From Siminovitchia terrae (lineage in GTDB: Bacteria > Bacillota > Bacilli > Bacillales > Bacillaceae_C), in NCBI RefSeq assembly GCF_003605405.2, contig NZ_QYTW02000001.1, positions 1 to 64,000 of the forward strand: DNA of 64,000 bases, in the 5' to 3' direction. Below are positions 8,585-18,800 of this stretch, one piece after another. Under the pieces are notes generated by a model. It did no database searches and was not told where the DNA came from. It worked only from the letters and a program-made list of their open reading frames with translations. The translations under genes were made by a program, and so were the position numbers. Positions within the stretch are counted from its first letter, which is position 1. Every line of letters starts with the position of its first letter.

Positions 8585-10438
8585 TTATGATAAAACGAAT
8601 TGAGATTGTTTTTTCGCATCCAATTCCTTTGTTCTTTGCTGAATATATTTTGCTAATTCGACACTCAACTCATAACGAATGAATGGTGTGATCAAATAGA
8701 TTCCATTAAAATACTCAATAGCTGTGTCTATTAATTCCTTTGCTATGTCTAATCCTGTTCGGAGCTCCTGCTCCGGGCTTTTAGCAATGGCTATTCTTTT
8801 TCGCGTTTCGTCTGTTAATTTAATTCCAGGAACTTCATTATGAAGAAACTCAGCATTTTTTGAAGAAACTAGCGGCATAATCCCGATATATATGGGAGCC
8901 TTAATATGTTTGGTCGCTTCCCTTGTCTCAATAATTTTTTCACGGCTGAAAATAGGCTGTGTTAATACATAGTCCGCTCCAAACTGGATTTTTTTCTCCA
9001 GACGCTCCGTTGATTTCTTAATATTATGGACATTTGGATTAAAGGCTGTCGCCACATGAAAGTTTGTTTTCTGTTTGAGAGATTTTCCGGAAAAGGAAAC
9101 ACCTTCATTACATTGCTTGATCAGCTTGATCAGATCAAATGATGTTACATCAAAGACAGATGTTGCGCCTGGAAAATCTCCTATCTTCGTCGGATCACCA
9201 GTGATCGCCAATATATCCCGAATTCCCAATGTGTGCAAACCCATTAAGTGAGACTGCAACCCAATCAAGTTACGGTCCCGGCATGTCACATGAACCAGCG
9301 AAGAAAGGCCGATGTCCCTCTTGACGAGCGATGCCATTGTTTTATTGCATATCCTGGGAGATGCAAGAGAATTATCAGCTACTGTCAAGCCATCGATTCC
9401 GGCTTCTTTCAGCGCCTTTGCCCCTTCAAAGAATCTTCTTGTGTCCAAATCTTTTGGAGTATCGAGCTCTACAATAATCGAGCGCTTCGTTTTGACTTTC
9501 TCAAATAACGTCAATTCATCAAGCTTTTTTGTTTCTGCTATTTCAATTCTTGCTTGCTCTTTGACCTTCTTTTTCTTAATCGGCTTTAGTCCCTGTATGC
9601 CTTCCTTCATGGATCGGATATGGTCAGGAGTTGTTCCGCAGCAGCCTCCCATCAAGCGAACTCCTTCATCCCGGAAATGGGCCGCAAATTTCTTGAAGTA
9701 TTCCGGCTCAGATTTGTAAAGTAACTTTCCATTCCGAAACTCCGGTAGACTTGAATTCGGATATGCTGATAAGAAGGCTTTTTCTGGGATAGGGACGGTC
9801 TCTAAAGCTTTTAGCACATGATACGGCCCCAGCCTGCAATTCACCCCGACCACATCAGCTCCTAAATCCTCCAAACGTTTAATAGCCTCAGATAACAGAA
9901 TTCCATTTTCAAGGACTCCAGGCTCATGCATGGACACATTTGTAATGATCGGTATATTGGTCACTTGACGCGCTATCTTGAGTACAGTGATCAATTCATC
10001 GAGGTCATAATACGTTTCCAACAGAAGGCCGTCCACGTTCTCAAATAGAAGACAATACAGCTGTTCTCTGAAACTTCGTTTAATCTCCTCCGACAGCTCT
10101 GAATGAAATCTTGCTCCATGAATTCCACCGATCGTTCCAATTACAAAGGCATCCTTTTTTGCTGCCCTTCTTGCAATTTTAACTGCTTCGCTGTTGATTT
10201 CCTTGACGCGTTCTTCCAAACCATATCTGTTCAGTTTAATATAATTGGCGCCATAAGTATTTGTTTGAATTACTTCTGCGCCAGCTTTCAAATATTCTTC
10301 GTGAATGTGAAAAATACCATCCGGATGAGTGAGATTCAATTCTTCGAAGCAGCGGTCTATACCGTATGAATAAAGCAGTGTGCCTGTCGCCCCGTCACCA
10401 ATCAATATTCTTTCTTTTAAACTATCTAACAGATTCAA
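8585..10438 (-). CDS. Bifunctional homocysteine S-methyltransferase / 5,10-methylenetetrahydrofolate reductase
   Basis: A fusion protein of the YitJ type (617 residues). The N-terminal half is a zinc-dependent homocysteine methyltransferase, with GDGATGTLL at the start, VGVNCRLGP and the [14 protein letters not shown] cysteine pair. The C-terminal half (from about residue 320) is a TIM-barrel methylenetetrahydrofolate reductase with the conserved IVELDTPKD start. TTG at 10438 is preferred because AGGAGG lies 8 bp before it; a GTG three codons earlier abuts the Shine-Dalgarno. It overlaps the end of metI by 17 bp, so the two are translationally coupled. It provides methyl-THF for MetE. Confidence 0.94.
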   Translation of the reverse strand: MNLLDSLKERILIGDGATGTLLYSYGIDRCFEELNLTHPDGIFHIHEEYLKAGAEVIQTNTYGANYIKLNRYGLEERVKEINSEAVKIARRAAKKDAFVIGTIGGIHGARFHSELSEEIKRSFREQLYCLLFENVDGLLLETYYDLDELITVLKIARQVTNIPIITNVSMHEPGVLENGILLSEAIKRLEDLGADVVGVNCRLGPYHVLKALETVPIPEKAFLSAYPNSSLPEFRNGKLLYKSEPEYFKKFAAHFRDEGVRLMGGCCGTTPDHIRSMKEGIQGLKPIKKKKVKEQARIEIAETKKLDELTLFEKVKTKRSIIVELDTPKDLDTRRFFEGAKALKEAGIDGLTVADNSLASPRICNKTMASLVKRDIGLSSLVHVTCRDRNLIGLQSHLMGLHTLGIRDILAITGDPTKIGDFPGATSVFDVTSFDLIKLIKQCNEGVSFSGKSLKQKTNFHVATAFNPNVHNIKKSTERLEKKIQFGADYVLTQPIFSREKIIETREATKHIKAPIYIGIMPLVSSKNAEFLHNEVPGIKLTDETRKRIAIAKSPEQELRTGLDIAKELIDTAIEYFNGIYLITPFIRYELSVELAKYIQQRTKELDAKKQSQFVLS

Positions 10439-11579
10439 CTTGACCACCTCCTCTTTCTTTTGTTGAAGGCGCCAATCTATCTTTTTCTAATTGATTGAAA
10501 GCTTGCTCTAAATCTGAAATCAAGTCATCTGCATGTTCGATTCCTACTGAAATACGCAGAAGACGGCTGCTAAGACCGTAGCTTTTTCTGGTTTCCTCTG
10601 GAATATCATCATGCGTCTGTGTTGCCGGGTATGTAATCAAACTTTCCACACCCCCCAAACTCTCAGCAAAGGTGAAAATCTTCAATGCGCTTAAAAACGG
10701 AGAGACCCATGATTCATTGGCGATTTCAAAGCTGACCATGCCCCCTTTTCCAGGGTAATGCACGGTTGTCACTAATGGATGCTGGATTAAATATGAATGA
10801 ATCTTTCTCGCATTTTCCTCATGCTGCCTCATGCGCAAGGCCAATGTTTTCATCCCCCTGATCAGCAGCCAGGAGTCAAACGGCCCAAGCACCGCTCCGC
10901 AGGTGTTATGAATTTCAAATAGCTTTGTGCTCAACTCCTCATCACCCGAAACGACCAAGCCAGCCAGGAGATCATTATGGCCGCCCAAATATTTGGTTGC
11001 ACTATGAATGACTATATCTGCACCCCACTCTATCGGCCTTTGAATCAGTGGAGTGTAAAACGTATTATCAACAATTAACAGTAGTCCGTTTACTTTTGCA
11101 ATTTCGGCTAAAGCGCGGATATCTGTTTCCTTCATCAATGGATTAGTGGGTGTTTCAATAAATAAAGCTTTCGTATTAGATTGAATCAGCGGATGAATGC
11201 TTTCATGTTCTTGATTCCAAAAGGAAAATTGCAAATGATAATTGGTTGAAAACCATTCAAACATCCGATATGAGCCACCGTACAAGTCTCTGACCGCGAT
11301 AATGTGATCTTCAGATGTAAATAAGGAAAAAACTAATTGAATCGCACTCATTCCAGAGCTGCAGGCAAATCCCCGATTCCCTTTTTCCAATTCCGCTATT
11401 GATCGTTCAAGGACATCGCGTGTAGGATTTCCAGTTCTGATGTAATCATAGCCATTTGACAAACCGATATTTTGATGGCGGTATGGTGCTGATAAATAAA
11501 TGGGAGTGTTGATTGCCCCAAGTGGTTCTTTTCTGTCATTCCCCGTTTGGACAAGCAGAGTTTCCCTTTTTAAAGACAA
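10422..11579 (-). CDS. metI: Cystathionine gamma-synthase / O-acetylhomoserine thiol-lyase MetI
   Basis: A 385-residue PLP enzyme of the Cys/Met metabolism family that converts activated homoserine plus cysteine (or sulfide) to cystathionine (or homocysteine). The PLP lysine is in [14 protein letters not shown], and the cofactor-binding SSGMSAIQ and VDNTFYTP motifs are intact. The start is TTG with AAGGAG 8 bp upstream. It is the first gene of the operon. The leader contains a SAM-I riboswitch and, between that and the ribosome site, a 193-bp repeat element. In B. subtilis metI is followed by metC; here no metC is seen. Confidence 0.93.
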   Translation of the reverse strand: MSLKRETLLVQTGNDRKEPLGAINTPIYLSAPYRHQNIGLSNGYDYIRTGNPTRDVLERSIAELEKGNRGFACSSGMSAIQLVFSLFTSEDHIIAVRDLYGGSYRMFEWFSTNYHLQFSFWNQEHESIHPLIQSNTKALFIETPTNPLMKETDIRALAEIAKVNGLLLIVDNTFYTPLIQRPIEWGADIVIHSATKYLGGHNDLLAGLVVSGDEELSTKLFEIHNTCGAVLGPFDSWLLIRGMKTLALRMRQHEENARKIHSYLIQHPLVTTVHYPGKGGMVSFEIANESWVSPFLSALKIFTFAESLGGVESLITYPATQTHDDIPEETRKSYGLSSRLLRISVGIEHADDLISDLEQAFNQLEKDRLAPSTKERGGGQVESVR

Positions 11580-11605
11580 TGTTATTCTCCTTCCCAGATG
11601 AGATA

Positions 11606-11800
11606 ATCAAATGCGCCTTGGCGTATTTGCGCCCAGATTTTATCGAGCTCCGCTCGATAAATTTCCTTCGAAAATCTGTGGCATCCGCCGGAGGCTTTAA
11701 CTTTATTCAGCTGGGGTTTGAACCCCCACTGAATGAAATACCAATAGGCGTTCATCTCACCACTTGCAGAACTGGGAGACTTCTGCTGAATGAAGTTAAA
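11606..11800 (-). repeat. 193-bp IS200/IS605-derived element, copy 3 (in the metI leader)
   Basis: Same element and orientation as the other copies, with the loop GAGC-TCC-GCTC. It lies downstream of the SAM-I riboswitch terminator and ends about 27 bp before the metI start codon, so it is transcribed as part of the leader whenever the riboswitch allows read-through. Confidence 0.85.
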
Positions 11801-11810
11801 ACCCTTTTTC

Positions 11811-11854
11811 AAAAGAAAAAGGCCTTCCCAACAAGAAGAAGCCCCAAATTAATA
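11811..11854 (-). terminator. Expression-platform terminator of the SAM-I riboswitch
   Basis: On the minus strand GGGGCTTC...GGAAGGCC forms a hairpin with one internal mismatch, followed by TTTTTCTTTT. Its position directly after the aptamer fits a transcription-termination platform. Confidence 0.6.
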
Positions 11855-11860
11855 GGTTTC

Positions 11861-11970
11861 TTCTCATCTTCCAAGTTGTTTCCAACTTGATGGATTTAGC
11901 ACCTTTCCGCATGAAGCGGTGGTTGCTGAGGCGTCATAGGGCCATTCCCTCAACCTCTCTTGATAAGAAA
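11861..11970 (-). promoter_or_regulatory. SAM-I riboswitch (S-box)
   Basis: The minus strand reads CTTATCAAGAGAGG, then GAGGGAATGGCCC, GACGCCTCAGCAACC, and the P1 closing strand GATGAGAAG. These are the conserved S-box blocks in order, with P1 pairing CUUAUC/GAUGAG. Binding of SAM should promote the downstream terminator and shut off metI and the two genes after it. It is the only S-box visible, so the whole operon likely depends on it. Confidence 0.95.
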
Positions 11971-12003
11971 AAAACTGCCATATCAAATTTTATCCTTCCC
12001 CAA

Positions 12004-12052
12004 ACAACAAAAAACCGAAAATACAAGCCTAAAAAAGGCTGTATTTCCGGTT
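12004..12052 (-). terminator. Terminator after ypbF
   Basis: Long inverted repeat AACCG(G/A)AAATACA-AGCC with its complement and, on the minus strand, a following T-rich run (TTTTTTGTTGTTT). It separates the ypbF transcript from the metI leader. Confidence 0.75.
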
Positions 12053-12179
12053 GACCGGTCAATACTATTTTTATTGTGTTGGTAAGTTAAATCGAATTAT
12101 ATCCGGTTAACTTCTATTTGTCAACAGCGTTTTCAAAAATACTTTGCACCCATACGAGCAAGTAGCTTCACATGCTATT

Positions 12180-12635
12180 TCACTTACTTTCATAATATAA
12201 ATTAATGTCGTACTTTTTTTTCATCTCATCAAAAACGCGATGACGGCTGCTCCAATGCTCCTCATTCCAAATATCATGGCTTTTTTCGATGATTTCACAT
12301 CTTAAATCATGGAATTCAGTTTCAGCCTTCTCTTTTTTCTCGAAATAAAATTTTAAGGCTCCAAACAAAAGAACTCCCATCAAAAAAAGAAAAATAAGAT
12401 GGTTTGTCCCTAGCAATGCGGTAATACTGTTCATGATAGAATAGTCGTTTGGAATAACGACGAGTGGGTAGCAGATAAATAACAGGGTCAGACAATATAG
12501 TATGAAAAATGACAGAATAAAGAAATGGGTATTTTTATAATGGTCATATTTCATTTTTCTCTCAATTAAGTGTAGCATCATTCTTTTCGTTGCTTCGTCC
12601 ACCTGCTCATCAAGTGTAAGCCTCACTTTGTCCAT
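12180..12635 (-). CDS. ypbF: YpbF-like membrane protein (DUF2663)
   Basis: A 151-residue protein with two hydrophobic segments (about 37-60 and 72-95) flanked by charged helices. The start is the ATG after a GGGGGGG ribosome site; the open frame upstream is not preceded by one. Length, topology and the ypbE/ypbD neighbourhood match B. subtilis YpbF, whose function is unknown. The upstream region begins with a large GC-rich dispersed repeat only about 14 bp before the start, so its promoter must lie in or beyond that repeat. Confidence 0.75.
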   Translation of the reverse strand: MDKVRLTLDEQVDEATKRMMLHLIERKMKYDHYKNTHFFILSFFILYCLTLLFICYPLVVIPNDYSIMNSITALLGTNHLIFLFLMGVLLFGALKFYFEKKEKAETEFHDLRCEIIEKSHDIWNEEHWSSRHRVFDEMKKKYDINLYYESK

Positions 12636-12648
12636 ACGATCCCCCCCA

Positions 12649-13008
12649 TAAGAAAAGCGAAAGGCCTCAGCCTTAGGCGACAAACAGAAGGCGAATTTTG
12701 ATGAGGGAGCTCCTCAGCCATCACAGCAAAGCTGCTAATTACATCGTGAAAAGCTTCCTTGAATAAGCTGTGCCGCAGGAGTACATTCTTCCTGAATAAA
12801 CTTCCGCATGACTTGATCCTTGCGCTGATGGCGCCTGGCCGACTCAGACCGCCACATCCTGTGGCTTCGCTTGCACTAGTTCCTGTACGTCGGCCGGCTC
12901 AAGCAGCGACGTCCTGTCGCTTCGCCTGCACTAGTACTTCCTGTACGGCGCAGCTAGACAGATAAAATCTTAATTCGAACAAAATATTTTATCTAATTTT
13001 ATACTTTC
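12649..13008 (+). repeat. Large GC-rich dispersed repeat (family 2), copy A
   Basis: Composite repeat shared with 54847-55153 and, inverted, with 36962-37203. It starts AGAAAAGCGAAAGGC and carries TTGATGAGGGAG. Two modules then follow in which GTCCTGTCGCTTCG-like and GCACTAGTACTTCCTG-like blocks end in TGTACGTCG or a variant. It closes with an A/T-rich tail ending TTTATACTTTCTTAC. The modules can fold on themselves around ACTAGT. A small plus-strand ORF in it is not a credible gene. Confidence 0.75.
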
Positions 13009-13017
13009 TTACCCTTT

Positions 13018-13051
13018 CAAAAAGCCCCTCATCTTAATCATATGAGGGGCT
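13018..13051 (-). terminator. Terminator of ypbE
   Basis: AGCCCCTCAT...ATGAGGGGCT stem with TTTTT following on the minus strand, 20 bp after the ypbE stop. Confidence 0.88.
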
Positions 13052-13070
13052 AATCCACTTTATGAAACTA

Positions 13071-13886
13071 TTAGGGCAGTGGGATTTTCAATGTTTGGCC
13101 AACACTGATTTCATTGCCTGCAAGTCCATTTGCCTGTCTTATTTTTTCAACACCTGCTTGGGAACCATAATATTTCAGCGCAATCCGGAAGAGGTTCTCT
13201 CCTTGCTGGACTGTATGGTAAGTGACATTCCCTTCAGTATTTTCATTGTTGGCCTGATTTTGTTCTTCCTGCTGATTCACTGGTGGTTTTTCAGATTCTG
13301 CTGCTTTAGCCTGTTCTTCTTTCTTTGCTGCTTCTCTCTTAGCCGCTTCTTTTTTGGCTGCTTCTTGCCTGGCTTTTTCTTTCTCAGCAGCTTCTCTTTT
13401 AGCTTTTTCTCTTTTGGCTGCTTCTCTTTTAGCTTTCTCTTTCTCTGCTTCTCTTTTAGCTTTCTCTTTCTCTGCTTGCTCTTTTTTGATTTTTTCTTGT
13501 TCGTTTTCCTCTTTTTTGTCGGATTCATCGGCTGATTTTTCCGTTTCCTTTTCTTTTTTGTCTTCTGTTTTAGACTCCTTTTCCATCACTGAATCTTCTG
13601 TTTCAAAAGAAACTTCTTCCCCCGAACTACTGTTTGCAGGATTCGCTTTGGAGCGATCCCCATTGTTGATGATTGACAGTATCACGATCGGGAGCATTAA
13701 TAAAATAAGCAAAAGAACAAGCGGTATAGAAACTTTTTTCTTCTTTTCATTCCCGTTACGAGCTGTATTCGGATTTCTCTTTTCTCTGTGATAATCAGCT
13801 CTTGAAGGGAGCGCATCTTTTCCTGTATCCTGTTCGTTTTCGTTATCGGCCATTTGCCGATTTAGACGATTTTGATTCATTTCCAT
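13071..13886 (-). CDS. ypbE: YpbE-like LysM-domain membrane protein
   Basis: A 271-residue protein with a charged cytoplasmic N-terminus, one transmembrane segment (about 51-72) and a long low-complexity Lys/Glu/Ala stretch (about 95-205) built of EKAKREA-like repeats, probably coiled coil. A C-terminal LysM domain ([19 protein letters not shown] ... GQTLKIPLP) should bind peptidoglycan outside the membrane. The start ATG follows GAGGGGAT. It lies 16 bp downstream of ypbD. The repeat region gives long spurious ORFs on both strands. Its role is unknown beyond wall binding. Confidence 0.88.
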   Translation of the reverse strand: MEMNQNRLNRQMADNENEQDTGKDALPSRADYHREKRNPNTARNGNEKKKKVSIPLVLLLILLMLPIVILSIINNGDRSKANPANSSSGEEVSFETEDSVMEKESKTEDKKEKETEKSADESDKKEENEQEKIKKEQAEKEKAKREAEKEKAKREAAKREKAKREAAEKEKARQEAAKKEAAKREAAKKEEQAKAAESEKPPVNQQEEQNQANNENTEGNVTYHTVQQGENLFRIALKYYGSQAGVEKIRQANGLAGNEISVGQTLKIPLP

Positions 13887-13902
13887 CTTTAATCCCCTCT
13901 TC

Positions 13903-14490
13903 TTACAAATCCTTTCGGAAAGAACCGAACTTTATATATATCCCCAACAAAAAGTCTATCGTAAAATGCATGGCGATTACCGGCCACAGCAGCTGACCAG
14001 CCAAGTTATAGACAATGCCAATCCAGAAGCTCAATAAAATGACATTCACCAATAAATACCAATGAGACCAATATCGCAAATGAATAATAGCGAAAATAAT
14101 GCTTGCTGCCACTAGTCCTACGGATGTTTGCACAATCCCTCGAAACAGCAGCTCTTCTGTAAAAGCAATGACGAAAGCTACAATAGGAATCTGCCATAAA
14201 GGCATCGATTTGAATATTTTATTATTGATTCCACCATCGTCATAATACTTTTCCGGCAATAGATTCATCATAATAATATCAATGCTTACTACTACTGCAC
14301 CATTAACAATCCCCCAAACAAACCACTTGAAATCAAATTTGAATTTCTGACCAATTTCAGCCATATCAAAAATGAAGGCCCCTATTACTAAGGAAATCCC
14401 CAGTAATATGAATTGGGTTAAATATAAATGGACTGTAAGCTCCCGATGAGTCATCTGGTCGATGAGCTCTGACTGTCTGCTTTTTCTCAT
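13903..14490 (-). CDS. ypbD: CPBP-family intramembrane glutamic protease YpbD
   Basis: A 195-residue polytopic membrane protein with the three abortive-infection/CPBP motifs: EELLFRG (catalytic Glu pair and Arg), HLRYWSH, and HFTIDFLLG near the C-terminus. Family members cleave prenylated or membrane substrates or act in bacteriocin self-immunity; the substrate here is unknown. The ribosome site is weak (GAGTGA), and a 193-bp element starts only about 18 bp upstream of the ATG. Confidence 0.87.
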   Translation of the reverse strand: MRKSRQSELIDQMTHRELTVHLYLTQFILLGISLVIGAFIFDMAEIGQKFKFDFKWFVWGIVNGAVVVSIDIIMMNLLPEKYYDDGGINNKIFKSMPLWQIPIVAFVIAFTEELLFRGIVQTSVGLVAASIIFAIIHLRYWSHWYLLVNVILLSFWIGIVYNLAGQLLWPVIAMHFTIDFLLGIYIKFGSFRKDL

Positions 14491-14507
14491 GTAAAATCAC
14501 TCTTTTT

Positions 14508-14704
14508 AATCAAATGCGCCTTGGCGTATTTGCGCCCATATTTTATCGAGCTTAAGCTCGATCAATTTCCTCTGAAAATCTGTGGCATCCGCCGGAGGCT
14601 TTAACATTATTCAGCCGGGGTTTGAACCCTCGCTGAATAAAATACCAATTTGCATTCATCTCACCACTTACAGAAGTGGGAGACTTCTACTGAATGAAGT
14701 TAAA
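14508..14704 (-). repeat. 193-bp IS200/IS605-derived element, copy 4
   Basis: Same element; loop GAGC-TTAA-GCTC as in copy 2. One edge sits directly beside the ribosome-binding region of ypbD. Confidence 0.85.
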
Positions 14705-14940
14705 CCAATTATCCATCATATGTATGAGATAGCCCTCCCTTTATTTCCCAGCGCTCCAGGTATGCACAATGCCTCGTTAAACATCTTTTGTGAAAAAATT
14801 TGCATTATGCTGTTCTTTGCTTTGAATAAAAAAGAAAAGGTTTCTTTAATTTTATCACGAATTGGTTTTTTCGACTATGTTCTCTATGATCTTCCGTGGA
14901 ATAAAATAGTTCGACAAATTCATTACAGCTTTCTTTTATG

Positions 14941-14969
14941 TTGAAATGTTGTTTCCAGAGGATTAATAT
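14941..14969 (+). promoter_or_regulatory. Candidate sigma-A promoter for ferredoxin
   Basis: TTGAAA and TAATAT separated by 17 bp, about 80 bp before the fer start. The remaining 14705-14940 stretch shows no gene. Confidence 0.4.
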
Positions 14970-15028
14970 ATGTATAGAAATAAATCTTCATGCCAATTAT
15001 GTTATCCAAACAACATTGACATAGATGA

Positions 15029-15295
<267 letters not shown>

Positions 15296-15301
15296 ATTTC
15301 A

Positions 15302-15460
15302 TTAAAGGAGCCCGTCTAAAAAGTCCCTAACATTAATCAGTCGGAGGAAAACGTTTTTCGTTTTTCTCCGACTGATTTGCATTTGTGGGGGGTCCGCCCG
15401 AAAGCAGCCAGCGGATGCCTCCACTTTCAAGATATTGTGAGCCATTGCCACAATCCATCT
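15302..15460 (-). pseudogene. C-terminal remnant of an IS1182-like transposase
   Basis: The minus strand encodes WIVAMAHNILKVEA and ends RDFLDGLL followed by a stop. This resembles the closing part of IS1182-type DDE transposases (pattern (L/V)xxxAHNLLK ... FLDS). An in-frame TGA lies shortly upstream and no more of the gene is recognisable. It is a short decayed relic next to fer; the family assignment rests on memory of the motif. Confidence 0.5.
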
Positions 15461-15544
15461 TCAATGGGATACAGATCTTTTTCCTCACTTCTATAGTCAA
15501 TTAGCGACAGAAGCATAATGAAAATACGGGAACAAGAGGCCAGT

Positions 15545-15725
15545 TTGGCTGAAATACTGTATGAAAAAAAGGGATACTATCTGGAAAAAGCCATACTGTC
15601 CTACTTCGATCAAATACTGGTCAAGCAAGAGGTGATACATCCAAAAAAAGTGAAATACTATTCGCTTTTACCATAATACTGGCAAAAAAAAAGAAATACT
15701 GTCCAGACAGGAATGATATCCAAAA
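15545..15725 (-). repeat. Degenerate 20-21-bp periodic array (core ATACTG)
   Basis: The tetramer ATAC (once ATAT) recurs at 15554, 15574, 15593, 15614, 15635, 15655, 15676, 15696 and 15716, spaced 19-21 bp. It is usually within (A)AATACTGTCC or variants. This is the reverse complement of the GGACAGTATTT core of the large array at 48.3-49.3 kb. No gene is visible in 15461-15844. Confidence 0.65.
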
Positions 15726-15843
15726 AATGGGATGACTTTCTTTTATCTTAGAAGTTCGTCCACTAATCGTGACTGCTTTTATTAGAAACCACATATGATA
15801 GGCATTTTTCTCTACTGTCAGTGACCATTTTTATTGGAAACAT

Positions 15844-15866
15844 CAAAGAACGGGCACTAAGCCCGT
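15844..15866 (-). terminator. Putative terminator of the RND transporter gene
   Basis: ACGGGC-TTAGT-GCCCGT hairpin on the minus strand followed by TCTTTG, 35 bp after the stop codon. The U-tract is modest. Confidence 0.5.
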
Positions 15867-15899
15867 CCTAACGTCCACTTACTTTTCTGGACAGCCACT

Positions 15900-18800
15900 T
15901 TACATTGCAATGTCAGTTTCTTTCGCCAATCGCTGTTTTTTTGCTTTTTTAAAATGAAATAGCTCATATACTACAGGGATGATGACTAATGTCAGTAAAG
16001 TTGCAGCTGACAATCCACCAATAACAACAACAGCTAACCCTTTCGAAACAATACTTCCCATTTCTTCTTTGCCGATTAAAAGTGGGATCATGGCAAAGAT
16101 AGTAGCCAAAGCTGTCATGATGATTGGCCGGAACCTTGTAGCACCCGCCTCAAGCAAAGCTTGTCGAATTGGCATCGTCTTTTCATTCTGCCTTACCCGG
16201 TCAAGTAAGACAATTGCATTTGTCACGACAATTCCTATCAGCATAAGTGCCCCAATCATAGCTCCAATATCAATAGGTGTCCGGGAAATAAGAAGTCCAA
16301 GAATGGCACCGATTAAAGCCAACGGCAATGTAAACAGAATAACGAGTGGAGCCCGAAGCGTTTTAAATGTGAGAACCATAATCAAATAGACAAGGCCGAT
16401 GGAGACAGCCATCAATTGGAATAATTCCATAAACTGTTCCGACTGTGCACTTGCTGCTCCCCCATATTCCAGTGAAATTCCATCAGGCAAAGACAATTTA
16501 GCTGCCTTCATATTGACCTCATTCGCTATTTTAGACAGATTTTTCGGGTCTGCCTCCACACTAACACGAACATATTCCTTGTTATCTTTCCGGAGAACAC
16601 TTGTCGGTTTCTCCGCTCTCTCGATTTTTGCAATTGAGGAGAGCTTCACTGGTTTTTCATTAGCAATAACAGATATTTCCTTTAATTCGCTCTCTGAAGT
16701 CGGATGAATAGAGCTGTCAAGCAACACCGAAGTATCTTTGCCATCCAGTTTGATCATACCGATTGGAAATGGGTTAAGCACCATCTGCACTTGCCTTGCC
16801 ACTTCCTCTGTGTTTACCTTCTTCTGATCAATATTAATATCATAGACCGTTTTTAGCTTATTTTGATTGCTTGTAACTTTTTCTACTCCATCGATTCCCT
16901 TTACTTCATCCATCACTTGCTTGGATGCTTTGATTAGTTTGTTGGGGTCGTTTCCGACGACATCCAATGTGATCGTTGAATCACTAAAGTTTACAAGGGA
17001 TGCAAACATTATGTCGAAATCCGCATCTGCGTACTTTTCTTTTTGCTGATCTATCTTTTCCATCATTTTTTCAGTATTTGCGTCTTTCTTCATCACTACG
17101 TGGAAGCTTCCCTGATTTTGTGAATTGATCTGGCTAAACTGTGCATCCTCCGGATTCGAGCCAAGGAAGGTAATGACTTCTTTCACTTCAGGCTGATCCA
17201 TCAAAAAGGACTCAAATTCAAAAGTTTCATCCTTTACTTTTGAAAAAGGAACATCATCTGGGTAGACCATACTTACGGAAACATCATTATCCGCAGCATC
17301 AGCCGCTCCTTTCGGCATAACGACGTACATGCCAACCGCTCCGGCAAAAATAAAGAAAGAAAGTATAAGCGGTACCCATTTATGCCTTAAACTCCAATCT
17401 AATATTTTAATATACCGTTTTGGTTTCTTATATACTGGCATTTTTCCCTGCTTCAACATCCGTGAACTCATGAGCGGAACAACGACCAACGCAACAAGAA
17501 GTGAGGAAAGAAGCGCATATGTAATTGTCAGCGCAAACGGGAGCAATAATTCTTCAAGTGACTTCACAAGTCCCATTGGTAAAAATACGGCAACGGTTGT
17601 CAAAGTCGATGAAGTAATCGCCGCTGCAACCTCTTTTGTTGAGGTCACAATTACTTCTTTGGAAAAATCTCCGCCTTGAGCTTTTCTGAATATGTTTTCT
17701 ATCACAACAATACTGTCATCCACCAAGCGGCCCACAGCAACGGCAACTGCGCCAATTGTCAGCACATTCAACGTAATTCCGGATTGTGAAAGCAAAAATA
17801 AAGTCAATCCGAGAGATAACGGGATGCTCACAATGGTGATGAGTGTCATCCGAATATGCCGTAAAAAGACGAAAATAACAATTGTGGCAAATAAAGCTCC
17901 GATGAGTACTGCCTGCATCATGCTATCTACAGAATTAACTATAAATTCAGAAAATGAAATAAGCATAGACGCTTCGATGGTAGGATTAAATTCCTTATTC
18001 ACCTTTTCCATTGTTTGTTCTACTTTTTTACCAATTGAGACAGCATTGGCATTGGACTCTTTATGAAGAAGCAGCGCTACGGCTTCCTCTCCATTCACCC
18101 GCGTGAAAAATGTTTCACTTGAATCACTAATACTGACCTTTGCAATATCTTTCAGTCGAATTTCCGATGCAATCTGCATGTTCTCGAGTTCTTTTATTCC
18201 GTCAATCTGTCCAACCACTTTCAAATTGGCTTTTCGGTCATCAATGGCTTCTTCACCTACAGCCACTGCGAGGTTCTTTCCTTGTAGAATCCCCATCAAA
18301 GCTTGAACAGGAATATGGTAATCGGTCATTTTTTTCTGATCAAGTGTGATATTCACCTGTGTCTGTTGTTTCCCATGTACAAGCACATTAGACACACCTG
18401 AGATCCCCTGAAACATTGGAATGATCTCATTTTCTATTTTCTCCATGTCATCTCGATCGATTCCTTTCGGAAAGGAAAGCCCGATTTGCCATAAAGGAAT
18501 CATATCCAAGTTTAACTGTGAAACGATTGGTTTCGTATATTCCTCTGGAAGCTCAATACCAGCTAATGCCTCTTGAACCTGAGTTTTAGCTTCTTTCATA
18601 TCAACCGAAGGATCTAGTGTAATATCTATGGATGAATACCCATCTGCAGACGTGGAAAATACATGTTTTTTACCTTTAACTGATCCAATCGCTTTCTCTA
18701 TAGGCTTTGTAACTTGTTCAGCCATGGTATCTGCATCTGTCCCCTGCCCCATGACAATGACGGTTACCGCAGGGTTATTTGCGGAAGGCATAAACTCCTT

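Noticed and set aside
12759-12965. Arg/Ala/Ser-rich ORFs in the family-2 repeats
   Set aside because: They follow the GC-rich modules and recur in other copies as different frames; no translation signals.
13062-13791. Long ORFs on both strands within ypbE
   Set aside because: They come from the Lys/Glu/Ala codon repeats of the coiled-coil region; the Ser/Phe/Leu-rich products have no family resemblance.
15335-15376. Perfect hairpin as a strong fer terminator
   Set aside because: The 11-bp stem is real, but it is followed by TTGCATTTG rather than a U-run and lies within the transposase remnant, so it is only mentioned under fer.
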